A DNA stretch of 64,000 nt. It comes from Bacteroidales bacterium (lineage in GTDB: Bacteria > Bacteroidota > Bacteroidia > Bacteroidales > UBA932). The position numbers and the translations under genes were made by a program. Below the pieces are notes generated by a model. It searched no databases, was not told where the DNA came from, and saw nothing but the letters and a program-made list of their open reading frames with translations. The stretch spans positions 124,001 to 188,000 of the forward strand of contig JAFZUX010000009.1 in NCBI GenBank assembly GCA_017618115.1, read 5' to 3'. Of the stretch, positions 43,102 through 50,677 are shown piece after piece (position 1 is the first letter of the stretch; each line of letters starts with the position of its first letter).

Positions 43102-44511
43102 CTAATCAATTGAAAATACCGGACGGATTGAGCGGCCATAGCCATGCCAACTCCTATAATCAGATGATTTACTGCCAGATGAATTGAAATAAAGGACATT
43201 AGCTAAGTTCCAATTTTCATCATTCCTTGTTGATGAATAAAGCATACATACCTCTGTTTGATATGCTGGGTAATTATGTTGGAAATGCCCGGCAGCAGGA
43301 ATAAAGATTGATGCTCCGGTATATTCACCTTTACCTACGCAGGTAATACCGGAAGTGGCTAAACCCGGAGTGAAAGCAGCATGAGTTGTTTCTGAGTCCA
43401 ATAAAAGTAACTCGTCATAGGTTGGCATTCGCCATAGTCCCTTGAGTGCAACATGAGCGGCATCCGAGGATGGCAAGAGAATACCACTGCCATCTACTTC
43501 ATAAGCAACAGGTTTACCTTCATAGTATGGATAGGAAGTAGCATCTGAATATCCAGTGACATCTCCCCAAGCATAATAAAGACCGTAATCAGTTGGAGTA
43601 GATGCACCAAGATTTTTAGTAGACCACATTACTTTCTGACCAGAGGCATTATTGATGCCCAGGTAGACATAATTAGTTGAAGTCCAGGTAGCCGTGCTGA
43701 TATCACCAATACCTATGTATTTGGCAGCACTTAGGGTTTTTGTTCCTGCATCACGGGTATAAAGTACACTTGCAGTTTTGTCATTAATGGAGAATTGGTA
43801 GTCAACTTCAGAGCCAACTGCGCTTGCATCTAGAATGCCGGAGAAACTCATCATAGCTCCATCTTCATATCCCGTAATGGCCTTTCCCATAGTTCCTTCC
43901 GTCTTGGTTATAGTTCCATCTGAAGATACTTTGTTAAATGTGAGCGGTTTAACTTTGTCTTGGTATAAATCGTATGCGTGACCGCTTGTAAAGCCGGAAA
44001 TATCAAAATGGATTAGTTTATCACTGGCATTTGTAAGTGTTGGTGCAACCATATTCAGTGTTCCTGAAAGAGTACTTCCATCAAAAGTATAAGTAACACT
44101 CTCTGCTTTAAGGAAGTAACCGTTGTATGTAAGGTCATTGAAAACGAAGTCTGTTCCGCTGGCGGCAACGGTTGCTGTGCTTCCGTACGGAAGGTAAATG
44201 GCTGTCATTTTCTTATCTGCTGCTCCGGAGAGATCTGATGCAACGAGAGAGTTTTTATTAGTTCCTGTCCATGCTCCGCTAGTGTACTTAAGTTCAAGAT
44301 ATTTAGGTGCTGCAACGCCTTTGAAAAATACAAACACAACATCTCCTTCCGTCCAAGCAGATTTTACACTTGCTTTGGTTCCAAATACGTCAGAACGTCC
44401 TACTTTAAGATTTATTGAGATTTGATTCTGCTCTAATTCTGGTTTCAAATCAGACTTACTACAGGCAACAAGCGCTACAATTGCGCACAGAATTGCTATT
44501 ATCTTTTTCAT
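43102..44511 (-). CDS. Fimbrillin-like lipoprotein with FISUMP-like C-terminal domain
   Basis: This 469-residue surface lipoprotein has signal and lipobox AILCAIVALVAC (Cys17). The N-terminal half (about 30-290), with GTKASVKSAWTEGDVVFVFF, has the Bacteroidales fimbrillin-like fold pattern. The C-terminal part (about 295-469) holds VMWSTKNLGASTPTDYGLYY, YAWGDVTGYSD, LWRMPTYDELLLL, SIFIPAAGH and GYGRSIRPVFS, matching the FISUMP-like (DUF1566-type) lectin-like domain. It is probably exposed on the cell surface for adhesion or glycan contact. A 45-residue gene lies 22 bases upstream and is probably co-transcribed. Confidence 0.82.
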   Translation of the reverse strand: MKKIIAILCAIVALVACSKSDLKPELEQNQISINLKVGRSDVFGTKASVKSAWTEGDVVFVFFKGVAAPKYLELKYTSGAWTGTNKNSLVASDLSGAADKKMTAIYLPYGSTATVAASGTDFVFNDLTYNGYFLKAESVTYTFDGSTLSGTLNMVAPTLTNASDKLIHFDISGFTSGHAYDLYQDKVKPLTFNKVSSDGTITKTEGTMGKAITGYEDGAMMSFSGILDASAVGSEVDYQFSINDKTASVLYTRDAGTKTLSAAKYIGIGDISTATWTSTNYVYLGINNASGQKVMWSTKNLGASTPTDYGLYYAWGDVTGYSDATSYPYYEGKPVAYEVDGSGILLPSSDAAHVALKGLWRMPTYDELLLLDSETTHAAFTPGLATSGITCVGKGEYTGASIFIPAAGHFQHNYPAYQTEVCMLYSSTRNDENWNLANVLYFNSSGSKSSDYRSWHGYGRSIRPVFSID

Positions 44512-44533
44512 ATTCGTTCCTCCTTATTCCTCC

Positions 44534-44671
44534 TTATATCCAGTCTTCTCCACTTCCGAATGGATTGTTGTATGTTGGTGTTGGGTTGCTGGCGCAAATT
44601 ACGCCTTCTTGCGTTACCTCTAGTATCAGTGCCGAGGGCGCTTCATAAAACTGTTTGATTTTCTTTTTCAT
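44534..44671 (-). CDS. Small 45-residue protein upstream of the fimbrillin-like gene
   Basis: This short gene reads MKKKIKQFYEAPSALILEVT, then QEGVICASNPTPTYNNPFGS and GEDWI. The pattern of a basic start, the YEAP motif, a short LEV strand and EGVICAS is common in small Bacteroidales proteins encoded next to surface-protein genes. It has no signal peptide and no known function. It is 22 bases upstream of the lipoprotein gene in the same direction. The good ATG and family-like pattern favour a real gene. Confidence 0.7.
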   Translation of the reverse strand: MKKKIKQFYEAPSALILEVTQEGVICASNPTPTYNNPFGSGEDWI

Positions 44672-44886
44672 ACTGTATTGTTAATTTTTTTGTATGCACA
44701 CAAAGAACTATGCGACTACCTTTTGCGGCTCGCGCTAAAAACGGTTAAGTAATTGATTATAAAGTTGTTAATACCCCCCCTATAGAGCAGAAGAGCGCAT
44801 CAGAAAAAGTGATATGAATAGGGTTGCAACGCATTTCTGACTGATTTGCAGTCAAAGTTATTCATTTTCAGTTTAACACCAAAAAG
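44672..44886. other. Intergenic region without a recognised gene
   Basis: These 215 bases separate the small gene from the composite site and HipB-like promoter. There is a run of seven C at 44775-44781 and no convincing open frame. The promoter for the minus-strand surface-protein unit should lie here, but only weak -7-like matches (such as GTTCTTTG) were seen. Confidence 0.5.
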
Positions 44887-44916
44887 TTTTAAGGTCGCAA
44901 TTTACTGTGATACCCC
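44887..44916. repeat. Composite site matching both ORF6N palindromes
   Basis: TTTAAGGTCGCA (44888-44899) is the exact reverse complement of 35484-35495, an arm of the ORF6N leader palindrome plus flank. CTGTGATACCCC (44905-44916) is identical to 35765-35776, an arm of the palindrome inside the ORF6N coding region. The two lie 5 bases apart. Upstream of the HipB-like gene they could form a regulatory site or be a relic of another ORF6N gene. Confidence 0.6.
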
Positions 44917-44931
44917 TAATAGAAATCAAAT

Positions 44932-44959
44932 TTTAATCATTGCATTTACAATGATTAAA
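44932..44959. promoter_or_regulatory. Probable operator of the HipB-like gene
   Basis: TTTAATCATTG, 6 bases, CAATGATTAAA is a perfect 11-bp inverted repeat. The half-site reappears as CAACGATTA at 44990-44998 within the promoter spacer. TTGCATTT occurs three times (44940, 44981, 45008). This layout fits autorepression by the HTH protein encoded next to it. Confidence 0.65.
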
Positions 44960-44979
44960 TGAGGAAATGCCACTTTATC

Positions 44980-45010
44980 TTTGCATTTGCAACGATTATA
45001 TATACCTTTG
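44980..45010 (+). promoter_or_regulatory. Promoter of the HipB-like gene
   Basis: TTTG (44980-44983), 19 bases, TACCTTTG (45003-45010) matches the Bacteroidota promoter at both elements and spacing. The ATG at 45034 is 23 bases downstream. A second -7-like TATCTTTG lies at 44976-44983. Confidence 0.7.
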
Positions 45011-45033
45011 CATTTGAATAAAACCTATTGATA

Positions 45034-45333
45034 ATGTGGATAGAATTAAGTGATCCAGCCATACTGAAGAAACTCGGAAAGAGACTGAAAGACTATCGTA
45101 TTTCCCAAAGGTTTAAGCAGCAGGAACTTGCTGAAGAATCTGGCGTAGGCATAAGCACAATCGCTAAGATAGAGAAGGGGCAATCCGTCTCTTTCTCATT
45201 ACTAATCAGCGTAATGAGAACACTCGGATTGCTTGAAAATCTTGAACTGCTTGTTCCTGAACAACGAATTTCTCCTTTTGAACTATTGAAATTGAAGGGA
45301 AAGCAGGTTAAAAGAGTAAGATCTAAATTATAG
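45034..45333 (+). CDS. Orphan HipB-like HTH regulator
   Basis: This 99-residue protein starts MWIELSDPAILKKLGKRLKD and carries an XRE-type helix-turn-helix, QQELAEESGVGISTIAKIEK (about 30-49). Its ends GLLENLELLVPE and SPFELLKLKGKQVKRVR resemble HipB antitoxins of Bacteroidota HipBA modules, which bind their own operator and neutralise the HipA kinase. No hipA follows: the next gene is on the other strand 2 bases later and encodes a PAS protein. It is therefore an orphan antitoxin or a stand-alone repressor. The ATG at 45034 is chosen over a TTG at 45028. Confidence 0.82.
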   Translation: MWIELSDPAILKKLGKRLKDYRISQRFKQQELAEESGVGISTIAKIEKGQSVSFSLLISVMRTLGLLENLELLVPEQRISPFELLKLKGKQVKRVRSKL

Positions 45334-45335
45334 TC

Positions 45336-45680
45336 TTAAGGCTTGGGTTTACGGACTTTGTTAGGGATGGAGGCGGGGAGGACTATGGAGAGTTCCATAA
45401 AGCCGGCATATTCATCATTGTCATACCATGGAGTTTGGAAGATGAGCTTTTTAAGCCCTTCTTTCTCAACTGTGTAGATGTTGGTTCTTGGGTTCTTGAG
45501 CATATCGTCAAGCAGGGAACGTGCCGGCTCCGGATGGCAGTCCAGCACGTTCTTTCCAATGATATCTTCTCCCGGTTTAAGGAACGTCTTCCTGGATTTC
45601 TTATTCATATCCAAGATTTTACCATTCTTGTCACAAATGGTAACAGCAACATCCGCACCCTCAAAGTAATCTCTTTTCAT
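45336..45680 (-). CDS. Single PAS-domain protein
   Basis: This 114-residue cytoplasmic protein is one PAS sensor domain: VAVTICDKNGKILDMNKKSR (about 11-30), FLKPGEDIIGKNVLDCHPEP (about 33-52) and a C-terminal beta-sheet ending FMELSIVLPASIP. DCHPEPAR is typical of small PAS proteins with a possible heme- or flavin-binding pocket. No output domain is present. The start overlaps the end of the upstream CDF gene by 1 base, so they are co-transcribed. Confidence 0.82.
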   Translation of the reverse strand: MKRDYFEGADVAVTICDKNGKILDMNKKSRKTFLKPGEDIIGKNVLDCHPEPARSLLDDMLKNPRTNIYTVEKEGLKKLIFQTPWYDNDEYAGFMELSIVLPASIPNKVRKPKP

Positions 45681-46783
45681 TATTCACTGTAGTTGTGGTC
45701 AATAACAATACTTACCGGAATATTCGGTATAAGCTCTTTCAACTGATTCTGCAGCAGGCATATAAAGGCTTCATCATCCGTAACGCTACGGTCCGGAACA
45801 ACATCTACTGAGAGAGTGTTCCTTTCCCTGTCATAATAAAAGGCGTGTACTTGAAGGATGTGCTCTTGCTTAGTTAATGCCTGTATTACAGTTCTTTGAA
45901 GCTCAAAGTCTTTATTATCACCCTGTGCAACAGAATAGACACCAACGGTCATAATAATATTGTATTTGGAGAGCATCAGCTCTGATATTCTGCGGGTTAA
46001 GCCGTGAATTTGGTGAGCTGTCATTGTTTCAGGAACACCTATATGCAGAGAACCGATAGAGAGGTTAGGGCCATATCCGTGAAGGATTATGTCAAATACC
46101 CCTTGTACATTATCTATGGCGGTGATATCAGATTTGATGTTGTGAATCAGATCCGGCTGAGCCTTGGCTCCAAGCAACTGGTTGATAGGGGAAGAGAGCA
46201 TCTCAATGCCGGCCTTGATAATTACAAGTGAAATGAGAGCGCCAAGATACCCGTCCAGAGATACATTCCAAATAAGCATCACACCTGCAGAAACAAGCGT
46301 TGCCAATGTTATGACTGCATCAAATAGGGCATCTGAACCTGAGGCTATTAAGGCATCACTGCTCAACTCTTTTCCCTTCTTTCTTACATACCAGCCCAGA
46401 ATCAGTTTTGTCACAATGGCGGCAATAATGACTATAAGTGTTACGGAAGTGTAGTCCGGTTCAGTAGGGTGGAAGATCTTTTTAATGGACTCCACCAAAG
46501 ATGTGATACCGGTAGTTAGCACAATGGCGGCAATTATTATGGCGCTGAAATACTCAACACGGCCATATCCGAACGGGTGTTTATTGTCTGCAGGCCGTTC
46601 GGAAAGCTTTGTGCCTATGATGGTTATGATGCTTGATAAGGCATCACTTAAGTTGTTTACGGCATCCAAAATTACGGCAACGGAGTTTGCCAAAAGACCC
46701 ACAACCGCCTTAAAGGAAGCCAATAAGACATTGGCTACTATGCCAATGACACTTGTGCGAATAATCTGCTTGGAACGGCTCAT
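45680..46783 (-). CDS. Cation diffusion facilitator (CDF) transporter, extended C-terminus
   Basis: This 367-residue inner-membrane metal exporter has six transmembrane segments with site motifs DAVNNLSDALSS in TM2 and ASGSDALFDAVITL in TM5, plus the HPFGYGRVEYFS loop. The cytoplasmic tail (about 215-367) is longer than in the CDF gene at 28589 and holds a second small domain ending VSIVIDHNYSE. The TM5 motif (DxxxD rather than HxxxD) suggests Mn2+ or another metal instead of Zn2+; this is inference. It is coupled to the PAS gene. Confidence 0.9.
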   Translation of the reverse strand: MSRSKQIIRTSVIGIVANVLLASFKAVVGLLANSVAVILDAVNNLSDALSSIITIIGTKLSERPADNKHPFGYGRVEYFSAIIIAAIVLTTGITSLVESIKKIFHPTEPDYTSVTLIVIIAAIVTKLILGWYVRKKGKELSSDALIASGSDALFDAVITLATLVSAGVMLIWNVSLDGYLGALISLVIIKAGIEMLSSPINQLLGAKAQPDLIHNIKSDITAIDNVQGVFDIILHGYGPNLSIGSLHIGVPETMTAHQIHGLTRRISELMLSKYNIIMTVGVYSVAQGDNKDFELQRTVIQALTKQEHILQVHAFYYDRERNTLSVDVVPDRSVTDDEAFICLLQNQLKELIPNIPVSIVIDHNYSE

Positions 46784-46789
46784 TTCACT

Positions 46790-47542
46790 CTATTTTATTT
46801 CCGTCAAACCGTCCAGGCTCATGATGAGACCCTCGTATGTTGGTTTGTCTGTAAAGTTAAGTACCTCAAAGACAACTCCTTCTGAGATTGTTTTGCCATT
46901 GGTCTTCATAACGGCCCACTTGTAATATGGCAAACCGTTCTCTTTATCTATGTACATGATTGACTTGCCGTAGGCCTCTGCTGCGGGATTCTTGGTAACA
47001 GCCTCTTTTGTAATTACATACGCAGGGCGGCCAAAGAGAACGGTGTCTCTTGTGGTTGTTCCTTCTTCACCATTCTTAAAGACTTTGCCAAAGACGGTGC
47101 TTCCCATCTGGTCTTTCAGATATCTGTAAACTGCGTCATCTACGCTGCTGAAACCAGATTTCTCATGGCGTTTGATGTATGTTCCTTTCTCATTGCCAAT
47201 GGTATAGAGAGTTCTGGTAGAATCTGTGCAGACAAAGAGATTGGTCATCTTGCTTCCTTCTGCAACTCCAATGACAATATTGCCCTTACGAGCGTAGGTT
47301 CTTGTCATACTGGCTGTTGCCACATACATTTTCTCTGTAATAACAAAGTCTTGTTGCCACCATTTCTTCTTCTCAACCTTCTGCTCAGGTTTCTTGCTTT
47401 CTGTCTTATTCTCAGATGCAACGGACTCAGCAGGCTGTTCAGCATCATTCCGGACGGACTTGCCATCCTTGTTTGAGTTGCCGCCACAGGAAACAGCAAC
47501 TATCAATGCCACCATAAAGGCAATAAGAGTGATCTTTTTCAT
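46790..47542 (-). CDS. Predicted lipoprotein, function unknown
   Basis: This 250-residue protein has lipobox ALIVAVSC (Cys19) followed by a Ser/Glu/Lys-rich linker (about 20-58) and a beta-rich domain with WWQQDFVITEKMYVATASMT and YAVMKTNGK-like strands near the end (YYKWAVMKTNGKTISEGVVF). No known family is recognised. It is part of a minus-strand run of exported proteins. It lies 6 bases before the CDF start. Confidence 0.72.
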   Translation of the reverse strand: MKKITLIAFMVALIVAVSCGGNSNKDGKSVRNDAEQPAESVASENKTESKKPEQKVEKKKWWQQDFVITEKMYVATASMTRTYARKGNIVIGVAEGSKMTNLFVCTDSTRTLYTIGNEKGTYIKRHEKSGFSSVDDAVYRYLKDQMGSTVFGKVFKNGEEGTTTRDTVLFGRPAYVITKEAVTKNPAAEAYGKSIMYIDKENGLPYYKWAVMKTNGKTISEGVVFEVLNFTDKPTYEGLIMSLDGLTEIK

Positions 47543-47568
47543 AGCTATTTAGGTTAAAGTGCTTAGTA

Positions 47569-48351
47569 CTAGTTCTTTTTAATGTATACTCCATCTGCAG
47601 CGGCACCGGAGCCAAAGCATCCCAGGGTTTCATTGCCTGTCATACTCTTGAGTACCACAAACTTCTTAAAGAAGTGAGCGCTGAATCCGTAGCCGCATTC
47701 ATTTACGTTTTCGTAGGTAAACCAGTTGTATGTGTATTTACCAAGAACGGCCGGACGGTTTGGATCATTTTTGAACTCAGCAATACCGCCGGGTGCGTTG
47801 CATACCTCAAAGTTCAATAAGTATTTACCTGCTTTACTGAATTTTACGTGGCCGCCAACCATAGACTGAGAGTTGGAATTCCATACTGAATAGGCATAGT
47901 AACTGCCTATATCTTCAGGGTCTGCATAGTCTAAATAATCAGTGACGTTGAAGACTCCGTATTGGGCATCTTCTTCATCTTCAAAGTCCTTCATCTGATA
48001 AACGGTATCCGTCTTAGGGTCCCTCCAAGTTCCATTCGTTAAGGAGACTCTCTCATTTTCATTGCTCTCTATCTTAAATGTCATCATGCCGGTGATAGTT
48101 CCATCTGGCTGGTATTCATTCAAATAGTACCATCCGTCATCATTCAGCACTCCGCCTACAACCATAATGGAGATGTTGTGTTTGGTGTAAATAATTTCAC
48201 CAACGGCTATATCATCATCGTTCACCGCAAACCTCAGAAAAACAGGAATCTTATCTCCAAGAGTTCCTAAGAAACTGTAAATGCCTATTTCATCCGCATG
48301 AGCAGATATGGCCATGAAGAGTGCAACTATTATTGTGATTAATTTTCTCAT
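47569..48351 (-). CDS. Exported protein of unknown function
   Basis: This 260-residue protein has a signal peptide at about 1-19 (LITIIVALFMAISAHAD). The mature region is beta-rich, with repeated aromatic positions (YYLNEYQPDGTITGMMTFKI; TYNWFTYENVNECGYGFSAH) and an acidic turn EDEEDAQYG. The end GNETLGCFGSGAAADGVYI carries one cysteine. No family is recognised. It overlaps the upstream gene end by 4 bases, so it is translated together with the duplicated-domain protein. Confidence 0.7.
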   Translation of the reverse strand: MRKLITIIVALFMAISAHADEIGIYSFLGTLGDKIPVFLRFAVNDDDIAVGEIIYTKHNISIMVVGGVLNDDGWYYLNEYQPDGTITGMMTFKIESNENERVSLTNGTWRDPKTDTVYQMKDFEDEEDAQYGVFNVTDYLDYADPEDIGSYYAYSVWNSNSQSMVGGHVKFSKAGKYLLNFEVCNAPGGIAEFKNDPNRPAVLGKYTYNWFTYENVNECGYGFSAHFFKKFVVLKSMTGNETLGCFGSGAAADGVYIKKN

Positions 48352-49547
48352 TTGCTTACGCTTACGAATTTAGAACCGTTCCAGGTAAAGCATTTCATGA
48401 CCTTACCGTTTTTGGTGTAATAGATGTATCCGAGGGTTTTGCCAACTCTTGGAAGTGAGTGAGCTGCACAGTCCGTTCCTTCAGGTGCCTCAAATTCAAT
48501 ACCCAGTTCAGGAGCGTAGGTTGGTTTCATTTTGTGAGTTGCATTGTCATACAGGTAGAAATCTATGCCGGTATACTGTCCTGCAACAGGCTTTCCCTCC
48601 ATATAGAAATCATTGGTGACTGCCAGCAGTTTATGCTTCTTATCTGCATAGTTCCAGTAGCAAAACTCTACAACGAGCTTGGATTCATCACTTTCAGACT
48701 CAAAGCAGGCATAACCGTTAGGGCGGTCTAATGTAACATACTCTCCCGGCATCTGATTCATTCCGTTAAGGAAGAGTTCCCAACTCTGTTTTAAAGAATT
48801 GATGGATTCACCTGCATCCGGCTGATTCAGAAATGCGTTAACAAAGTCCTTGATATCAGGAGCATTACCCTTAAAGTTTACGGTGATAGCCATATCATCA
48901 AGCGGGTCAAAAGATTCACTCTTGGAGTAAACCGGTTTCATACCGTTCCACTTAAATGTATGGCGTACAGGACCGTCATTTCCCCACTCGTCAACAATCA
49001 AATCCTTGCCTACTTTTGGCAGACGGTAAACCAGCTGAACGTAATCTCCTCTCTCTCTCCAGCGGTATCCCTTAAGAATATCCGGCTCCGGCGTAAGTGT
49101 CTTTTTCTGAGGGTCATAGTCATAGAAGCAGACAAACTCAATGCAAGGGTCTGTAGGCTTTCCCATACGTACTGCAAAGAGTTTGTGACCGTTGGTTCTG
49201 TTCCAGTAGCACACAGACATAGATTCACCGTCTGTTCCGCCGTCATCAATTGAGGCATAACCGTTTTTAGCGTCTATGGTAACAACAAGAGAGGTCTCGG
49301 TATCCAGAACCTCTCTGTCCAGCCCTTTCTCCATTGTGTTGCGTATCTCTCTTCCCATCCAGGTTGGCCAGGTCTGGTCAAAACGCTCAAACATAACGCC
49401 TAAGCTTCCGTTAACTACATTGGTAATAGGCTTTGTATGCCACCCGCTGTAAATCACGTCAATTGGAGTACTTTCAAAGTTCTTCTCCTGTGCAAATGCC
49501 GTAAATGCCGTAAACAGAACGGCAACAGCCAATAAGATTTTCTTCAT
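48348..49547 (-). CDS. Exported protein with an internal duplication
   Basis: This 399-residue protein has a signal peptide at about 1-19 (LLAVAVLFTAFTAFAQ). Two similar halves of about 150 residues can be aligned. The first has NGYASIDDGG, VCYWNRTNGHKLFAVRMG, CFYDYDPQKKTLTPE, YRLPKVGKDL and FKWNGMK. The second has NGYACFESES, FCYWNYADKKHKLLAV, DFYLYDNATHKMKPT, HSLPRVGKTL and FTWNGSK. One copy of the same block occurs in the lipoprotein at 30896. Function unknown. The start is the Met of MKKILLAV, five residues into the longer frame from 49562. Confidence 0.72.
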   Translation of the reverse strand: MKKILLAVAVLFTAFTAFAQEKNFESTPIDVIYSGWHTKPITNVVNGSLGVMFERFDQTWPTWMGREIRNTMEKGLDREVLDTETSLVVTIDAKNGYASIDDGGTDGESMSVCYWNRTNGHKLFAVRMGKPTDPCIEFVCFYDYDPQKKTLTPEPDILKGYRWRERGDYVQLVYRLPKVGKDLIVDEWGNDGPVRHTFKWNGMKPVYSKSESFDPLDDMAITVNFKGNAPDIKDFVNAFLNQPDAGESINSLKQSWELFLNGMNQMPGEYVTLDRPNGYACFESESDESKLVVEFCYWNYADKKHKLLAVTNDFYMEGKPVAGQYTGIDFYLYDNATHKMKPTYAPELGIEFEAPEGTDCAAHSLPRVGKTLGYIYYTKNGKVMKCFTWNGSKFVSVSK

Positions 49548-49585
49548 ATCTCTGATAATCAAATTATTTCTTATCTATATCTATA

Positions 49586-49593
49586 CAAATATA
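49586..49593 (-). promoter_or_regulatory. -7 box for the minus-strand exported-protein run
   Basis: On the minus strand this is TATATTTG, a perfect TAnnTTTG match, 38 bases from the start at 49547. A TTG lies 22 bases upstream, slightly far for the -33 element. Confidence 0.4.
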
Positions 49594-49600
49594 CAACTTA

Positions 49601-49632
49601 TTTGGTAGTATAGGACAATCCTCGTATATTTA
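49601..49632 (+). promoter_or_regulatory. Candidate promoter of the beta-helix gene
   Basis: TTTG (49601-49604), 20 bases, TATATTTA (49625-49632) fits the Bacteroidota promoter with one mismatch at the last base. The ATG at 49672 is 39 bases downstream. Confidence 0.4.
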
Positions 49633-49671
49633 CATTTATTAAAAATGTATAATTATCAAAATAACAATTCA

Positions 49672-50658
49672 ATGAAAAGGAGTTCAATCTTTCTGAAAGT
49701 TATCATGGCGCTCGCCGTTGTTTTCTCTGCATCAACAGTGGCAATGGCGCAGTTAGGCAGCTTTGGTGAAACTATCAACCGCAATGGTGAAGAATGTATC
49801 AGAGTATATACTGCCGAGCAGTTTATAAACGCTCTGGGCTCAAACAGGCACATATTGGTTGCAAAGAATACGGAGATAAACCTTACTCCGGTGCTCAACA
49901 GTGAGAGCATGTTCCGCACCCGCTTTAAAATGTGGATGCCTAGTGTTTCAGAAGGTATTGAGGATGACAGACCTACAGTTGTAAGCGAGGAAGTTTTTGA
50001 CGGAAGACAACTTTCCGTGGTCAACATGAAAGACCTCATTATTGAGGGAGAATATCACTCCAGAATAGTTGTAGAACCTCGTTACGCATACTGCATAAAC
50101 TTTGTTAACTGTGTGGGCTGCAAGGTTATAAACCTTACAATGGGACACACTGAGGGCGGATACTGTGACGGCGGAGTAATTGGTATTTTAAGGGGCTACA
50201 ACAATGTGGTATCTACCTGCGACCTTTACGGCTGCGGAACATACGGCCTGCAACTTCTTGAGACAAAGAGCTTTGCACTGTATAATAGTAATATTCACGA
50301 TTGTAAATACGGCATACTCTTTATGCGCGACTGCTATGATACACGCTTTGTTCACTGTGACTTCTTTGATAACAAGGAGTTTACGCTTGTTGAGGCATAC
50401 GACTGTGAAGAGGCGGTATTTGAGGATTGCCGCTTCTACAGAAACTGGGAAGATTCAAAATTGTTCTACTTTACCAAAGATTTCACCCTTTTGAGTTGCG
50501 AAGTATATCACCCAACAAACAGACTGGGAACAATGAGTCTCTGCAAGCAGAACGGCAACCGGCCAAATAACTTTAAATCAAACGCTTCTTATACTTACGT
50601 AGAGAAGCGTGACGTTGGTCCTGATAACATTCAGGCAGACGGAAGAGGTGATGATTAA
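49672..50658 (+). CDS. Exported right-handed beta-helix protein
   Basis: This 328-residue exported protein has a signal peptide at about 1-26 (VIMALAVVFSASTVAMAQ). Short repeating turns in the middle, such as DGGVIGILRGYNNVVSTCDL, YGCGTYGLQLLETKSFALYN and FEDCRFYRNWEDSK, are typical of right-handed parallel beta-helices (pectate-lyase-like or NosD-like folds). The N-terminal part has GRQLSVVNMKDLIIEGEYHS. No catalytic residues are identified, so it may bind or cut glycans. The ATG at 49672 is preferred over 49645 for its signal peptide. Confidence 0.8.
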   Translation: MKRSSIFLKVIMALAVVFSASTVAMAQLGSFGETINRNGEECIRVYTAEQFINALGSNRHILVAKNTEINLTPVLNSESMFRTRFKMWMPSVSEGIEDDRPTVVSEEVFDGRQLSVVNMKDLIIEGEYHSRIVVEPRYAYCINFVNCVGCKVINLTMGHTEGGYCDGGVIGILRGYNNVVSTCDLYGCGTYGLQLLETKSFALYNSNIHDCKYGILFMRDCYDTRFVHCDFFDNKEFTLVEAYDCEEAVFEDCRFYRNWEDSKLFYFTKDFTLLSCEVYHPTNRLGTMSLCKQNGNRPNNFKSNASYTYVEKRDVGPDNIQADGRGDD

Positions 50659-50677
50659 TGTTTAAGGAGAAGTTAAA

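Noticed and set aside
44775..44781. A run of seven C as a phase-variable tract.
   Set aside because: It lies in a non-coding region with no nearby start codon or promoter spacer that it could switch.
46503..46512. TGTGATACCG inside the second CDF gene as another copy of the ORF6N palindrome arm.
   Set aside because: Only nine bases match, it is not palindromic, and a match of that length is expected by chance in a window of this size.
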